In this document: in pieces, positions 12,217 to 22,870 of the stretch
Position numbering within the stretch: the stretch's first letter is position 1
How the letters are laid out: each line of letters opens with the position of its first letter
NCBI GenBank assembly: GCA_964036315.1
Contig: CAXIWW010000817.1
Location: forward strand, 841,501 to 905,500
Length of the DNA stretch: 64,000 bases
DNA from: Acanthosepion esculentum
Lineage: Eukaryota > Mollusca > Cephalopoda > Sepiida > Sepiidae
Reading direction: 5' to 3'
Made by a program: the position numbers and the translations under genes
The notes under the pieces: model-generated
Databases searched by the model: none
Told to the model about the DNA's origin: nothing
The model's input: only the letters and a program-made list of their open reading frames with translations

Positions 12217-12227
12217 GACCCCCCACT
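12217..12227. other. Junction of satellite B and satellite C at 11-bp shared sequence
   Basis: The last satellite B unit reads GCAGACGACCCCCCACT and passes directly into the A-tract of a satellite C core. GACCCCCCACT is present in both families: in B variants as GACGACCCCCCACTCAGG, and in every typical C core as AGTGACCCCCCACTAAAA. The changeover therefore lies within an 11-bp stretch that belongs to both. To its right the first C core is already partial and altered, with a run of 14 A and no CACTA before TGAAAATATAAAAATTCATG. Confidence 0.85.
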
Positions 12228-12603
12228 AAAAAAAAAAAAAATGAAAATATAAAAATTCATGTTTATATAAAAACTTGCGGACAACACCAGTTGATAGCAA
12301 AAGTGCCAAAAGCACCACAGCTGATAGCAAAAGTGCCAACCACTGATACCAAAAGTGCCAACAGCTGATAACAAAAGTGCCAACAGCTGATAGCAAAAGT
12401 GCCAACACCTGATAGCAAAAGTGCTAACAACTGATTGCAAAAGTGCCAACAGCTGATAGCAAGAGTGCAAACAGCTGATAGCAAAAGTGCCAACAGCTGA
12501 TACCAAAAGTGCCAAAAGCTGATAGCAAAAGTGCCAACAGCTGATAGGAAAAGTGCCAACAGCTGATAGCAAAAGTGCCAACAGCTGATAGCAAAAGTGC
12601 CAA

Positions 12604-12774
12604 CAGCACCACATTGCCAACTAGTCCTAGGTATGACTATAAACTACATCTGACAGCAAGGCTTCTGATCACAAAGGGTCGCAGCTATGAGCAAATAGTG
12701 ACCACCCACTAAAAAAAAACACTATGAATGTATAAAAATACATGTTTATATAAAAACTTGCGAACAACACCAGT
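12604..12774 (+). repeat. Representative satellite C core, about 171 bp
   Basis: This is the first complete core. In order it holds: AGCACCAC, the end of the bracket motif; GCCAACTAGTCCTAGG; TATGACTATAAACTACATC; TGACAGCAAGGCTTCTGATC; ACAAAGGGTC and an AGCTATGAGCAAATAGTGAC stretch; a C-run; CACTAAAAAAAAA; CACTATGAATGTATAAAAAT; ACATGTTTATATAAAAAC; and TTGCGAACAACACCAGT. The second half is very AT-rich and includes TTTATATAAA. The A-tract length varies between cores (about 5 to 14). CTAGTCCTAG overlaps SpeI (ACTAGT) and AvrII (CCTAGG) sites. This core has CACAT in place of the usual CACAG, and CACCCACT in place of CCCCCCACT. Confidence 0.9.
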
Positions 12775-13979
12775 TGATAGCAAAAGTGCCAACAGCACCA
12801 CAGCTGATAGCAAAAGTGCCAACAGCTGATAGCAAAAGTGCAAACAGCTGATAGCAAAAGTGCCAACAGCTGATTGCAAAAGTGCCAAAAGCTGATAGCA
12901 AAAGTGCCAACAGCACAACAGTGCCATCTAGTCCTAGGTATGACTATAAACTACATCTGACAGCAAGGCTTCTGATCACAAAGGGTCCCAGCTATGAGCA
13001 AATAGTTACCCCCCACTAAAAAAAAACACTATGAAAGTATAAAAATACATGTTTATATAAAAACTTGCGAACAACACCAGTCTATAGCAAAAGTGCCAAC
13101 AGCACTACAGCTGATAGCAAAAGTGCCAACAGCTGATAGCAAAAGTGCCAACAGCTGATAGCAAAAGTGCCAACAGCTTATAGCAAAAGTGCCAACTGTT
13201 GATAGCTAAATGCCAAAAGCTGATAGCAAAAGTGCCAACAGCACCACAGTGCCAACTAGTCCTAGGTATGACTATAAACTACATCTGACAGCAAGGCTAC
13301 TGATCACAAAGGGTCCCAGCAATGAGCAAATAGTGACCCCCCACTAAAAAAAACACTATGAAAGTATAAAAATACATGTTTATATAAAAAGTTGCGAACA
13401 ACACCAGTTGATAGCAAAAGTGCCAACAGCACCACAGCTCATAGCAAAAGTCCCAACAGCTGATAGCAAAAGTGCCAACAGATGATAGCAAAAGAGCCAA
13501 CAGCTGATAGCAAAAGTGCCAACAGCACAACAGTGCAAACTAGTCCTAGGTATGACTATAAACTACATCTGACAGCAAGGCTTCTGATCACAAAGGTTCC
13601 CAGATAAGAGCAAATAGTGACCCCCCACTAAAAAAAAAACACTATGAATGTACAAAAATACATGTTTATATAAAAACTTGCGAACAACACCAGTTGATAG
13701 CAAAAGTGCCAACAGCACCACAGCTGATAGCAAAAGTCACAAAAGCTGATAGCAAAAGTGCCAACAGCTGATAGCAAATGTGCCAACAGCTGATAGCAAA
13801 TGTGCCAACAGCACAACAGTGCCAACTAGTCCTAGGTATGACTATAAACTACATCTGACAGCAAGGCTTCTGATCACAAAGGGTCCCAGCTATGAGCAAA
13901 TAGTGTCCCCCCACTAAAAAAAAAACGTTATGAAAGTATAAAAATACATGTTTATATAAAAACTTGCGAACAACACCAG

Positions 13980-14293
13980 TTGATAGCAAAAGTGCCAACA
14001 GCACCACAGCTGATAGCAAAAGTGCCAACAGCTGATAGCAAATGTGCCAACAGCTGATACCAAAGTGCCAAAAGCTGATAGCAAAATTGCCAACAGCTGA
14101 TAGCAAAAGTGCCATCAGCTGATAGCAAAAGTGCCAACAGCTGATACCATAAGTGCCAACAGCTGATAGCAAAAGTGCCAACAGCTGATAGCAAAATTGC
14201 AAGCAGATGATAGCAAAAGTGCCAACAGCTGATACCAAAAGTGCCAACAGCTGATAGCAAATGTGCCAACAGCTGATAGCAAAAGTGCCAACA
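13980..14293 (+). repeat. Representative 22-bp array of satellite C
   Basis: The unit is AGCTGATAGC followed by AAAAGTGCCAAC (22 bp). The array always begins with a variant unit GTTGATAGCAAAAGTGCCAAC. After that comes the 8-bp insert AGCACCAC, then ordinary units, then a second AGCACCAC that opens the next core. Unit variants include GATACC (often followed by GCCAAAAGCTG), GATATC, AGATGATAGC and CCGCTGATAGC. The main unit contains CAGCTG, a PvuII site. Array size differs from cassette to cassette, from 1 unit to more than 40. Confidence 0.92.
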
Positions 14294-15249
14294 GCACCAC
14301 AGTGCCAACTAGTCCTAGGTATGATTATAAACTACATCTGACAGCAATGCTTCTGATCACAGAGGGTCTCAGCTATGAGCAAATAGTGACCCCCCACTAA
14401 AAAAAAACACTATGAAAGTATAAAAATAGATGTTTATATAAAAACTTGCGAACATCACCAGTTGATAGCAAAAGTGCCAACAGCACCACAGCTGATAGCA
14501 AAAGTGCCAACAGCTGATAGCAAAAGTGCCAACAGCTGATAGCAAAAGTGCCAACAGCTGATAGCAAAAGTGCCAACAGCAGCACATTGCCAACTAGTCC
14601 TAGGTATGACTATAAACTACATCTGACAGCAAGGCTTCTGATCACAAAGAGTCCCAGTTATGAGCAAATAGTGACTCCCCACTAAAAAAAAAACACTATG
14701 AAAGTATAAAAATAGATGTTTATATAAAAACTTGTGAACAACACCAGTTGATAGCAAAAGTGATAACAGCACCACAGCTGATAGCAAAAGTGCCAACAGC
14801 TGATAGCAAAAGTGCCAACAGCTGACAGCAAAGTGCCAAAAGCTGATAGCAAAATTGCCAACAGCTGATAGAAAAAGTGCCAACAGCTGATAGCAAAAGT
14901 GCCAAAAGCTGATATCAAAAGTGCCAAAAGCTGATAGCAAAAGTGCCAACAGCTGATAGCAAAAGTGCCAACAGCTGATAGCAAATGTGCAAACAGCTGA
15001 TAGCAAAAGTGCCAACAGCTGATACCAAAAGTGCCAACAGCTGATAGCAAAAGTGCCAACAGCTGATAGCAAAAGTGCCAACAGCACCACAGTGCCAACT
15101 AGTCCTAGGTATGACTATAAACTACATCTGACAGCAAGTCTTCTGATCACAAAGGGTCTCAGCTATGAGCAAATAATGACCCCCCACTAAAAAAAAAAAC
15201 TATGAAAGTATAAAAATAGATGTTTATATAAAAACTTGCGAACAACACC

Positions 15250-17890
15250 AGTTGATAGCAAAAGTGCCAACAGCACCACAGCTGATAGCAAAAGTGCCAA
15301 CAGCTGATAGCAAAAGTGCCAACAGCACCACATTGCCAACTAGTCCTAGGTATGACAATAAACTACATCTGACAGCAAGTCTTCTGATCACAAAGTGTCC
15401 CAGCTATGAGCAAATAGTGACCCCCACTAAAAAAAAACACTATGAAAGTATAAAAGTACATGTTTATATAAAAACTTGCGAACAACACCAGTTGACAGCA
15501 AAAGTGCCAACAGCACCACAGCTGATAGCAAAAGTGCCAATAGCTGATAGCAAAAGTGCCAACAGCACCACATTGCCAACTAGTCCAAGTTATGACTATA
15601 AAATACATCTGACAGCAAGGCTTCTGATCACAAAGTGTCCCAGCTATGAGCAAATAGTGACCTCCCACTAAAAAAAAACACTATGAATGTATAAAAATAC
15701 ATGTTTATATAAAAACTGACAGTTGATAGCAAAAGTGCAAACAGCACCACAGCTGATAGCAAAAGTGCCAACAGATGATAGCAAAAGTGACAACAGATGA
15801 TAGCAAAAGTGCCAAAAGCTGATAGCAAAAGTGCCAACAGCTCATAGCAAAAGTGCCAACAGCTCATAGCAAAAGTGCCAACAACACCACAGTGCCAACT
15901 AGTACTAGGTATGACTATAAACTACATCTGACAGCAAGGCTTCGGATCACAAAGGGTCCCAGCTACGAGCAAATAGTGACCCCCCCTTAAAAAAACACTA
16001 TGAAAGTATAAAAATACATGTTTATATAAAAACTTGCGAACAACACCAGTTGATAGCAAAAGTGCCAACAGCACCACAGCTGATAGCAAAAGTGCCAACA
16101 GCTGATAGCAAAAGTGCCAACAGCTGATAGCAAAAGTGTCAACAGATGATAGCAAAAGTGCCAACAGCTGATAGCAAAAGTGACAAAAGCTGATAGCAAA
16201 AGTGCCAACAGCTGATAGCAAAAGTGCCAAAAGCTGATAGCAAAAGTGCCAACCGCTGATAGCAAAAGTGCCAACAGCTGATAGCAAAAGTGCCAACAGC
16301 TGATACCAAAAGTGCCAACATCTGATAGAAAAAGTGCCAACCGCACCACAGTGCCAACTAGTCCTAGGTATGACTATAAACTACATCTGACAGCAAGGCT
16401 TCTGATCACAAAGGGTCCCAGCTATGAGCAAATAGTTACCCCCCACTAAAAAAAAACACTATGAAAGTATAAAAATACATGTTTATATAAAAACTTGCGA
16501 ACAACACCAGTTGATAGCAAAAGTGCAAACAGCACCACAGCTGATAGCAAAAGTGCCAACAGCTGATAGCAAAAGTGCCAACAGCTGATAGCAAAAGTGC
16601 CAACAGCTGATAGCAAAAGTGACAACAGCACAACAGTGCCAACTAGTCCTAGGTATGACTATAAACTACATCCGACAGCAAGGCTTCTGATCACAAAGGG
16701 TCCCAGCTATGAGCAAATAGTGACCCCCCACTAAAAAAAAAACACTATGAAAGTATAAAAATACATGTTTATATAAAAACTTGCGAACAACACCAGTTGA
16801 TAACAAAAGTGCCAACAGCACCAGAGCTGATAGCAAAGTGCCAACAGCTGATAGCAAAAGTGCCAACAGCTGATACCAAAAGTGCCGAAAGCTGATAGCA
16901 AAATTGCCAACAGCTGATAGCAAAAGTGCCAACAGCTGATAGCAAAAGTGCCAACAGCCGATACCAAAAGTGCCAAAAGCTGATATCAAAAGTGCCAACA
17001 GCTGATAGCTAAAGTGCCAGCAGCTGATAGCAAAAGTGCAAACAGCTGATAGCAAAAGTGCCAACAGCTGATACCAAAAGTGCCAACAGCTGATAGCAAA
17101 AGTGCCAACAGCTGATAGCAAAAGTGCCAACAGCACCACAGTGCCAACTAGTCCTAGGTATGACTATAAACTACATCTGACAGCAAGGCTTCTGGTCACA
17201 ATGGGTCTCAGCTATGAGCAAATAGTGACCACCTACTAAAAAAAAACACTATGAAAGTATAAAAATAGATGTTTATATAAAAACTTGCGAACAACACCAG
17301 TTGATAGCAAAAGTGTCAACAGCACCACAGCTGATAACAAAAGTGCCAACAGCTGATAGCAAAGTGCCAACAGCTGATAGCAAAAGTGCCAACAGCACCA
17401 CAATGCCAACTATCCCTAGGTATGACAATAAACTACATCTGACAGCAAGGCTTCTGATCTCAAAGGATCCCAGCTATGAGCAAATAGTGACCCCCCACTA
17501 AAAAAAACACTATGAATGTATAAAAATACATGTTTATATAAAAACATGCGAACAACACCAGTTGATAGCAAAAGTGCCAACAGCACCACAGCTGATAGCA
17601 AAAGTGCCAAAGCTGATAGCAAAAGTGCCAACAGCTGATAGTAAAAGTGCCAACAGCTGATAGCAAAAGTGCCAAAAGCTGATAGCAAAAGTGCAGACAG
17701 CTGATAGCAAAAGTGCCAACAGCTGATACCAAAAGTGCCAAAAGCTGATAGCAAAAGTGCCAACAGCTGATAGCAAAAGTGCCAACAGCTGATACCAAAA
17801 GTGCCAACAGTTGATAGAAAAAGTGCCAACAGCACCACAGTGCCAACTAGTCCTAGGTATGACTATAAACTACATCTGACAGCAAGGCTT
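15250..17890 (+). repeat. Higher-order block of satellite C, copy 1 (pairs with 19110-21690)
   Basis: Diagnostic marks occur in the same order as in the second copy: TAAAAGTACATG at 15451; AAAAACTGACAGTTGATAGC, a core lacking TTGCGAACAACACC, at 15711; the CTACGAGCAAATAGTG and CCCCCCTTAAAA pair near 15962-15990; and GATCTCAAAGGATCCC at 17456. Core spacings are 240, 319, 459, 285, 505, 262 and 437. In the second copy they are 241, 320, 437, 286, 439, 285 and 438. The differences are whole multiples of about 22 bp, so cassette order is conserved while array size changed. Confidence 0.85.
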
Positions 17891-17920
17891 CTGATCACAA
17901 AGGGTCCTTGCAGTTGATAG
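17880..17920 (+). other. Satellite C core with internal deletion of about 105 bp
   Basis: The core that starts near 17831 runs normally through CTTCTGATCACAAAGGGTCC, then jumps at about 17907 to TTGCAGTTGATAGC. Everything from CAGCTATGAGC through the A-tract and the TATATAAA segment is missing. Only TTGC, probably from TTGCGAAC, separates the halves. The next marker, at 18090, follows after 243 bp. The deletion removes the whole AT-rich half of the core. Confidence 0.8.
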
Positions 17921-18234
17921 CAAAAGTGCCAACAGCACCACAGCTGCTAGCAAAAGTGCCAACAGCTGATAGCAAAAGTGCCAACAGCTGATAGCAAAAG
18001 TGCCAACAGATGATAGCAAACGTGCCAACAGCTGATAGCAAAATGCCAACAGCTGATAGCAAAAAGTGCTCACAGCACCACAGTGCCAACTAGTCCTAGG
18101 TATGACTATAAAATAGATCTGACAGGAAGGCTTCTGAACACAAAGGGTCCCAGCAATGAGCAAATAGTGCCCCCCCACTGAAAAAAAAAATGAAAGTATA
18201 AAAATACATGTTTATATAAAAACTTGCGAACAAC

Positions 18235-18925
18235 ACCAGTTGATAGCAAAAGTGCCAACAGCACCACAGCTGATAGCAAAAGTGCCAACAGCTGATAGCA
18301 AAAGTGCCAACAGCTGATAGCAAAAGCGCCAACAGATGATAGCAAAAGTGCCAACAGTTGATAGCAAAAGTGACAAAAGCTGATAGCAAAAGTGCCAACA
18401 GCTGATAGCAAAAGTGCCAAAAGCTGATAGCAAAAGTGCCAACCGCTGATAGCAAAAGTGCCAACAGCACCACAGCTGATAATGAAAGTGCCAACAGATG
18501 ATAGCAAAGGTGCAAAGAGCTGATACCAAAAGTGCCAACAGCTGATAGCAAAAGTGCCAACAGCTGATAGCAAAAGTGCCAACAGCACCACAGCTGCTAG
18601 CAAAAGTGCCAACAGCTTATAGCCAATGTGCCAACAGCTGATAGCAAAAGTGCCAACAGATGATAGCAAACGTGCCAACAGCTGATAGCAAAAGTGCCAA
18701 CAGATGATAGCAAAAGTGACAAAAGCTGATAGCAAAAGTGCCAACAGCTGATAGCAAAAGTGCCAAAAGCTGATAGTAAAAGTGCCAACCGCTGATAGCA
18801 AAAGTGCCAACAGCTGATAGCAAAAGTGCCAAAAGCTGATAGCAAAAGTGCCAACCGCTGATAGCAAAAGTGCCAACCGCTGATAGCAAAAGTGCCAACA
18901 GCTGATAGAAAAAGTGCCAACAGCA
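18235..18925 (+). repeat. Large 22-bp array in satellite C
   Basis: The spacing between core markers at 18090 and 18938 is 848 bp, far above the usual range. The array contains two internal AGCACCAC inserts, near 18468 and 18588, besides the one at its start. It may therefore be three arrays fused after loss of the intervening cores. Each insert is followed by GCTGATAATGAAAG or GCTGCTAGCAAAAG, variants uncommon elsewhere. No core sequence survives inside. Confidence 0.8.
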
Positions 18926-19109
18926 CCACAGTGCCAACTAGTCCTAGGTATGACAATAAACTACATCTGACAGAAAGGCTTCTGATCACAAAGGGTCCCA
19001 GCTATGAGCAAATAGTGACCCCCCACTGAAAAAAACATTATGAATGTATAAAAATATATGTTTATATAAAAACTAGCGAACAGCACCAGTTGATAGCAAA
19101 AGTGCCAAC

Positions 19110-21690
19110 AGCACCACAGCTGATGGTAAAAGTGCCAACAGCTGATAGCAAAAGTGCCAACAGCTGATAGCAAAAGTGCCAACAGCACCACAGTGCCAAC
19201 TAGTCCTATGTATGACTATAAACTACATCTGACAGCAAGTCTTCTGATCACAAAGGGTCCCAGCTATGAGCAAATAGTGACCCCCACTAAAAAAAAACAC
19301 TATGAAAGTATAAAAGTACATGTTTATATAAAAAATTGCGAACAACACCAGTTGATAGCAAAAGTGCCAACAGCACCACAGCTGATAGCAAAAGTGCCAA
19401 CAGCTGATAGCAAAAGTGCCAAAAGCACCACTATTGCCAACTAGTCCAAGGTATGACTATAAAATACATCTGACAGCAAGGCTTCTGATCACAAAGGGTC
19501 CCAGCTATGAGCAAATAGTGACCTCCCATTAAAAAAAAAACACTATGAATGTATAAAAATACATGTTTATATAAAAACTGACAGTTGATAGCAAAAGTGC
19601 AAACAGCACCACAGCTGATAGTAAAAGTGCCAACAGATGATAGCAAAAGTGCCAACAGATGATAGCAAAATTGCCAACAGCGGATAGCAAAAGTGCCAAC
19701 AGCTCATAGCAAAAGTGCCAACAGCTGATAGCAAAAGTGCCAACAACACCACAGTGCCAACTAGTACTAGGTATGACTATAAACTACATCTGACAGCAAG
19801 GCTTCGGATCACAAAGGGTCCCAGCTACGAGCAAATAGTGACCCCCCCTTAAAAAAAACACTATGAAAGTATAAAAATACATGTTTATATAAAAACTTGC
19901 GAACAACACCAGTTGATAGCAAAAGTGCCAACAGCACCACAGCTGATAGCAAAAGTGCCAACAGCTGATAGCAAAATGACAAAAGCTGATAGCAAAAGTG
20001 CCAACAGCTGATAGCAAAAGTGCCAAAAGCTGATAGCAAAAGTGCCAACCGCTGATAGCAAAAGTGCCAACAGCTGATAGCAAAAGTGCCAACAGCTGAT
20101 ACCAAAAGTGCCAATAGCTGATAGAAAAAGTGCCAACAGCTGATACCAAAAGTGCCAACAGCTGATAGAAAAAGTGCCAACAGCACCACAGTGCCAACTA
20201 GTCGTAGGTATGACTATAAACTACATCTGACAGCAAGGCTTCTGATCACAAAGGGACCCAGCTATGAGCAAATAGTGAGCCCCCACTAAAAAAAAAACAC
20301 TATGAAAGTATAAAAATACATGTTTATATAAAAACTTGCGAACAACACCAGTTGATAGCAAAAGTGCAAACAGCACCACAGCTGATAGCAAAAGTGCCAA
20401 CAGCTGATAGCAAAAGTGCCAACAGCTGATAGCAAAAGTGCCAACAGCTGATAGCAAAAGTGACAACAGCACAACATTGCCAACTAGTCGTAGGTATGAC
20501 TATAAACTACATCCGACAGCAAGGCTTCTGATCACAAAGGGTCCCAGCTATGAGCAAATAGTGACCCCCACTAAAAAAAAACACTATGAAAGCATAAAAA
20601 TACATATTTATATAAAAACTTGCGAACAACACCAGTTGATAACAAAAAGTGCCAACAGCACCAGAGGTGATAGCAAAAGTGCCAACAGCTGATAGCAAAA
20701 GTGCCAACAGCTGATAGCAAAAGTGCCAACAGCCGATACCAAAAGTGCCAAAAGCTGATATCAAAAGTGCCAACAGCTGATAGCTAAAGTGCCAACAGCT
20801 GATAGCAAAAGGGCAAACAGCTGATAGCAAAAGTGCCAACAGCTGATACCAAAAGTGCCAACAGCTGATAGCAAAAGTGCCAACAGCTGATAGCAAAAGT
20901 GCCAACAGCACCACAGTGCCAACTAGTCCTAGGTATGACTATAAACTACATCTGACAGCAAGGCTTCTGATCACAAAGGGTCTCAGCTATGAGCAAATAG
21001 TGACCCCCTACTAAAAAAAAACACAATGAAAGTATAAAAATAGATGTTTATATAAAAAATTTGCGAACAACACCAGTTGATAGCAAAAGTGCCAACAGCA
21101 CCACAGCTGATAACCAAAGTGCCAACAGCTGATAGCAAAGTGCCAACAGCTGATAGCAAAAGTGCCAACAGCTGATAGAAAAAGTGCCAACAGCACCACA
21201 ATGCCAACTATTCCTAGGTATGACAATAAACTACATCTGACAGCAAGGCTTCTGATCTCAAAGGATCCCAGCTATGAGCAAATAGTGACCCCCCACTAAA
21301 AAAAACACTATAAATGTATAAAAATACATGTTTATATAAAAACATGCGAACAACACCAGTTGATAGCAAAAGTGCCAACAGCACCACAGCTGATAGCAAA
21401 AGTGCCAACAGCTGATAGCAAAAGTGCCAACAGCTGATAGTAAAAGTGCCAACAGCTGATAGCAAACGTGCCAAAAGCTGATAGCAAAAGGGCAGACAGC
21501 TGATAGCAAAAGTGCCAACAGCTGATACCAAAAGTGCCAAAAGCTGATAGCAAAAGTGCCAACAGCTGATAGCAAAAGTGCCAACAGCTGATACCAAAAG
21601 TGCCAACAGCTGATAGAAAAAGTGCCAACAGCACCACAGTGCCAACTAGTCCTAGGTATGACTATAAACTACATCTGACAGCAAGGCTTC
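19110..21690 (+). repeat. Higher-order block of satellite C, copy 2 (pairs with 15250-17890)
   Basis: The marks named for copy 1 lie here at 19311, 19573, near 19823-19850, and 21254. The offset from copy 1 falls from 3862 to 3798 across the block, a loss of about three 22-bp units. The core at 19573 shares the rare deletion AAAAACTGACAGTTG, which shows common descent. Copy 2 ends before the 21911 core. Copy 1 is instead followed by the deleted core at 17907. Confidence 0.85.
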
Positions 21691-21999
21691 TGATCACAAA
21701 GGGTCCCAGCTATGAGCAAATAGTGACCCCCCACTAAAAAAAAAAACACTATGAATTTATAAAAATACATATTTATATAAAAACTTGCGAACAACACCAG
21801 TTGATAGCAAAAGTGCCAACAGCACCAGAGCTGATAGCAAAAGTGCCAACAGCTGATAGCAAAAGTGCCAACAGCTGATAGCAAAAGTGCCAACAGCACC
21901 ACAGTGCCAACTAGTCCTAGGTATGACTATAAACTACATCTGACAGCAAGTCTTCTGATCACAAAGGGTCCCAGCTATGAGCAAATAGTGACCCCCCAC

Positions 22000-22870
22000 T
22001 AAAAAAAAACACTATGAATGTATAAAAATACATGTTTATATAAAAACTTGCGAACAACACCAGTTGATAGCAAAAGTGCCAACAGCACCACAGCTGCTAG
22101 CAAAAGTGCCAACAGCTGATAGCAAAAGTGCCAACAGCTGATAGCAAAAGTGCCAACAGCTGATAGCAAAAGTACCAACAGATAATAGCAAACGTGCCAA
22201 CAGCTGATAGCAAAAGTGCCAACAGATGATAGCAAAAGTGCCAACAGCTGATAGCAAAAGTGCCAAAAGATGATAGCAAAAGTGCCAACAGCTGATAGCA
22301 AAAGTGCCAAAGGCTGATAGCAAAAGTGACAATTGCTGATAGCAAAAGTGCCAACAGCTGATAGCAAAAGTGCCAACAGCTGATACCAAAAGTGCCAACA
22401 GCTGATAGAAAAAGTGCCAACAGCACCACAGTGCCAACTAGTACTAGGTATTACTATAAACTACATCTGACAGCAAGGATTCTGATCACAAAGGGTCCAA
22501 GCTATGAGCAAATAGTGACCCCCCACTAAAAAAAACACAGTATGAAAGTATAAAAATACATGTTTATATAAAAACTTGCGAACAACACCAGTTGATAGCA
22601 AAAGTGCCAACAGCACCACAGCTGATAGCAAAAGTGCCAATAGCTGATAGCAAAAGTGCCAACAGCACCACATTGCCAACTAGTCCTAGGTATGACTATA
22701 AACTACATCTGACAGCAAGGCTTCTGATCACAAAGGGTCCCAGCTATGAGCAAATAGTTACACCCCACTAAAAAAAAACACTATGAAAGTATAAAAATAC
22801 ATGTTTATATAAAAACTTGCAAACAACACCAGTTGATAGCAAAAGTGCAAACAGCACCACAGCTGATTGC
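22000..22870 (+). repeat. Satellite C block related to the 747-bp repeat, outlying copy
   Basis: This stretch matches 25223-26093 with a constant offset of 3223 bp. It includes CTAGTACTAGGTATTACTATAAAC at the 22438 core, the AGGATTCTGATCAC variant, AAAAACACAGTATGAAAG, and the core reading ATAGTTACACCCCACT with TTGCAAACAACACC. The match ends in the array after about 22870, where the unit GCTGATTGC appears. It is the likely source or a sister of the tandem copies to its right. Confidence 0.85.

Larger units (their letters stand above)
2451..12226 (+). repeat. Satellite B, C/A-rich minisatellite of interspersed 31-bp and 43-bp units
   Basis: The short unit is CCCAGAAAGT, then CCCACGCAGACGA, then CCCCCAGT (31 bp). 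The long unit carries 12 extra bases, CACCCAGGAGAC or variants (AACCAGGAGAC, AGACAGGAGAC, ACCAAGGAGAC), giving 43 bp. Both types are mixed along the whole block. The plus strand is strongly C- and A-rich with little T, so stop codons are rare on both strands. Very long open frames result (for example 582 codons at 2436-4184 plus, 455 codons at 5192-6559 minus). Both periods are 1 modulo 3, so every frame cycles through the same three peptide phases (SPRKSHADDP, QSQKVPRRRPP, VPESPTQTTP). This marks the open frames as composition artefacts and not genes. Two CpGs sit in each unit (CACGCAGACGA). Confidence 0.95.

Noticed and set aside
12604..12774. CENP-B box in the satellite C core
   Set aside because: TTCGCAAG in the reverse core shares only TTCG with the CENP-B box pattern. 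The required CGGG at the far end is absent.
12604..12774. TATATAAA as a functional promoter of a gene
   Set aside because: The motif is present in every core and no gene follows any of them. Promoter activity for satellite transcripts is possible but cannot be shown from sequence.
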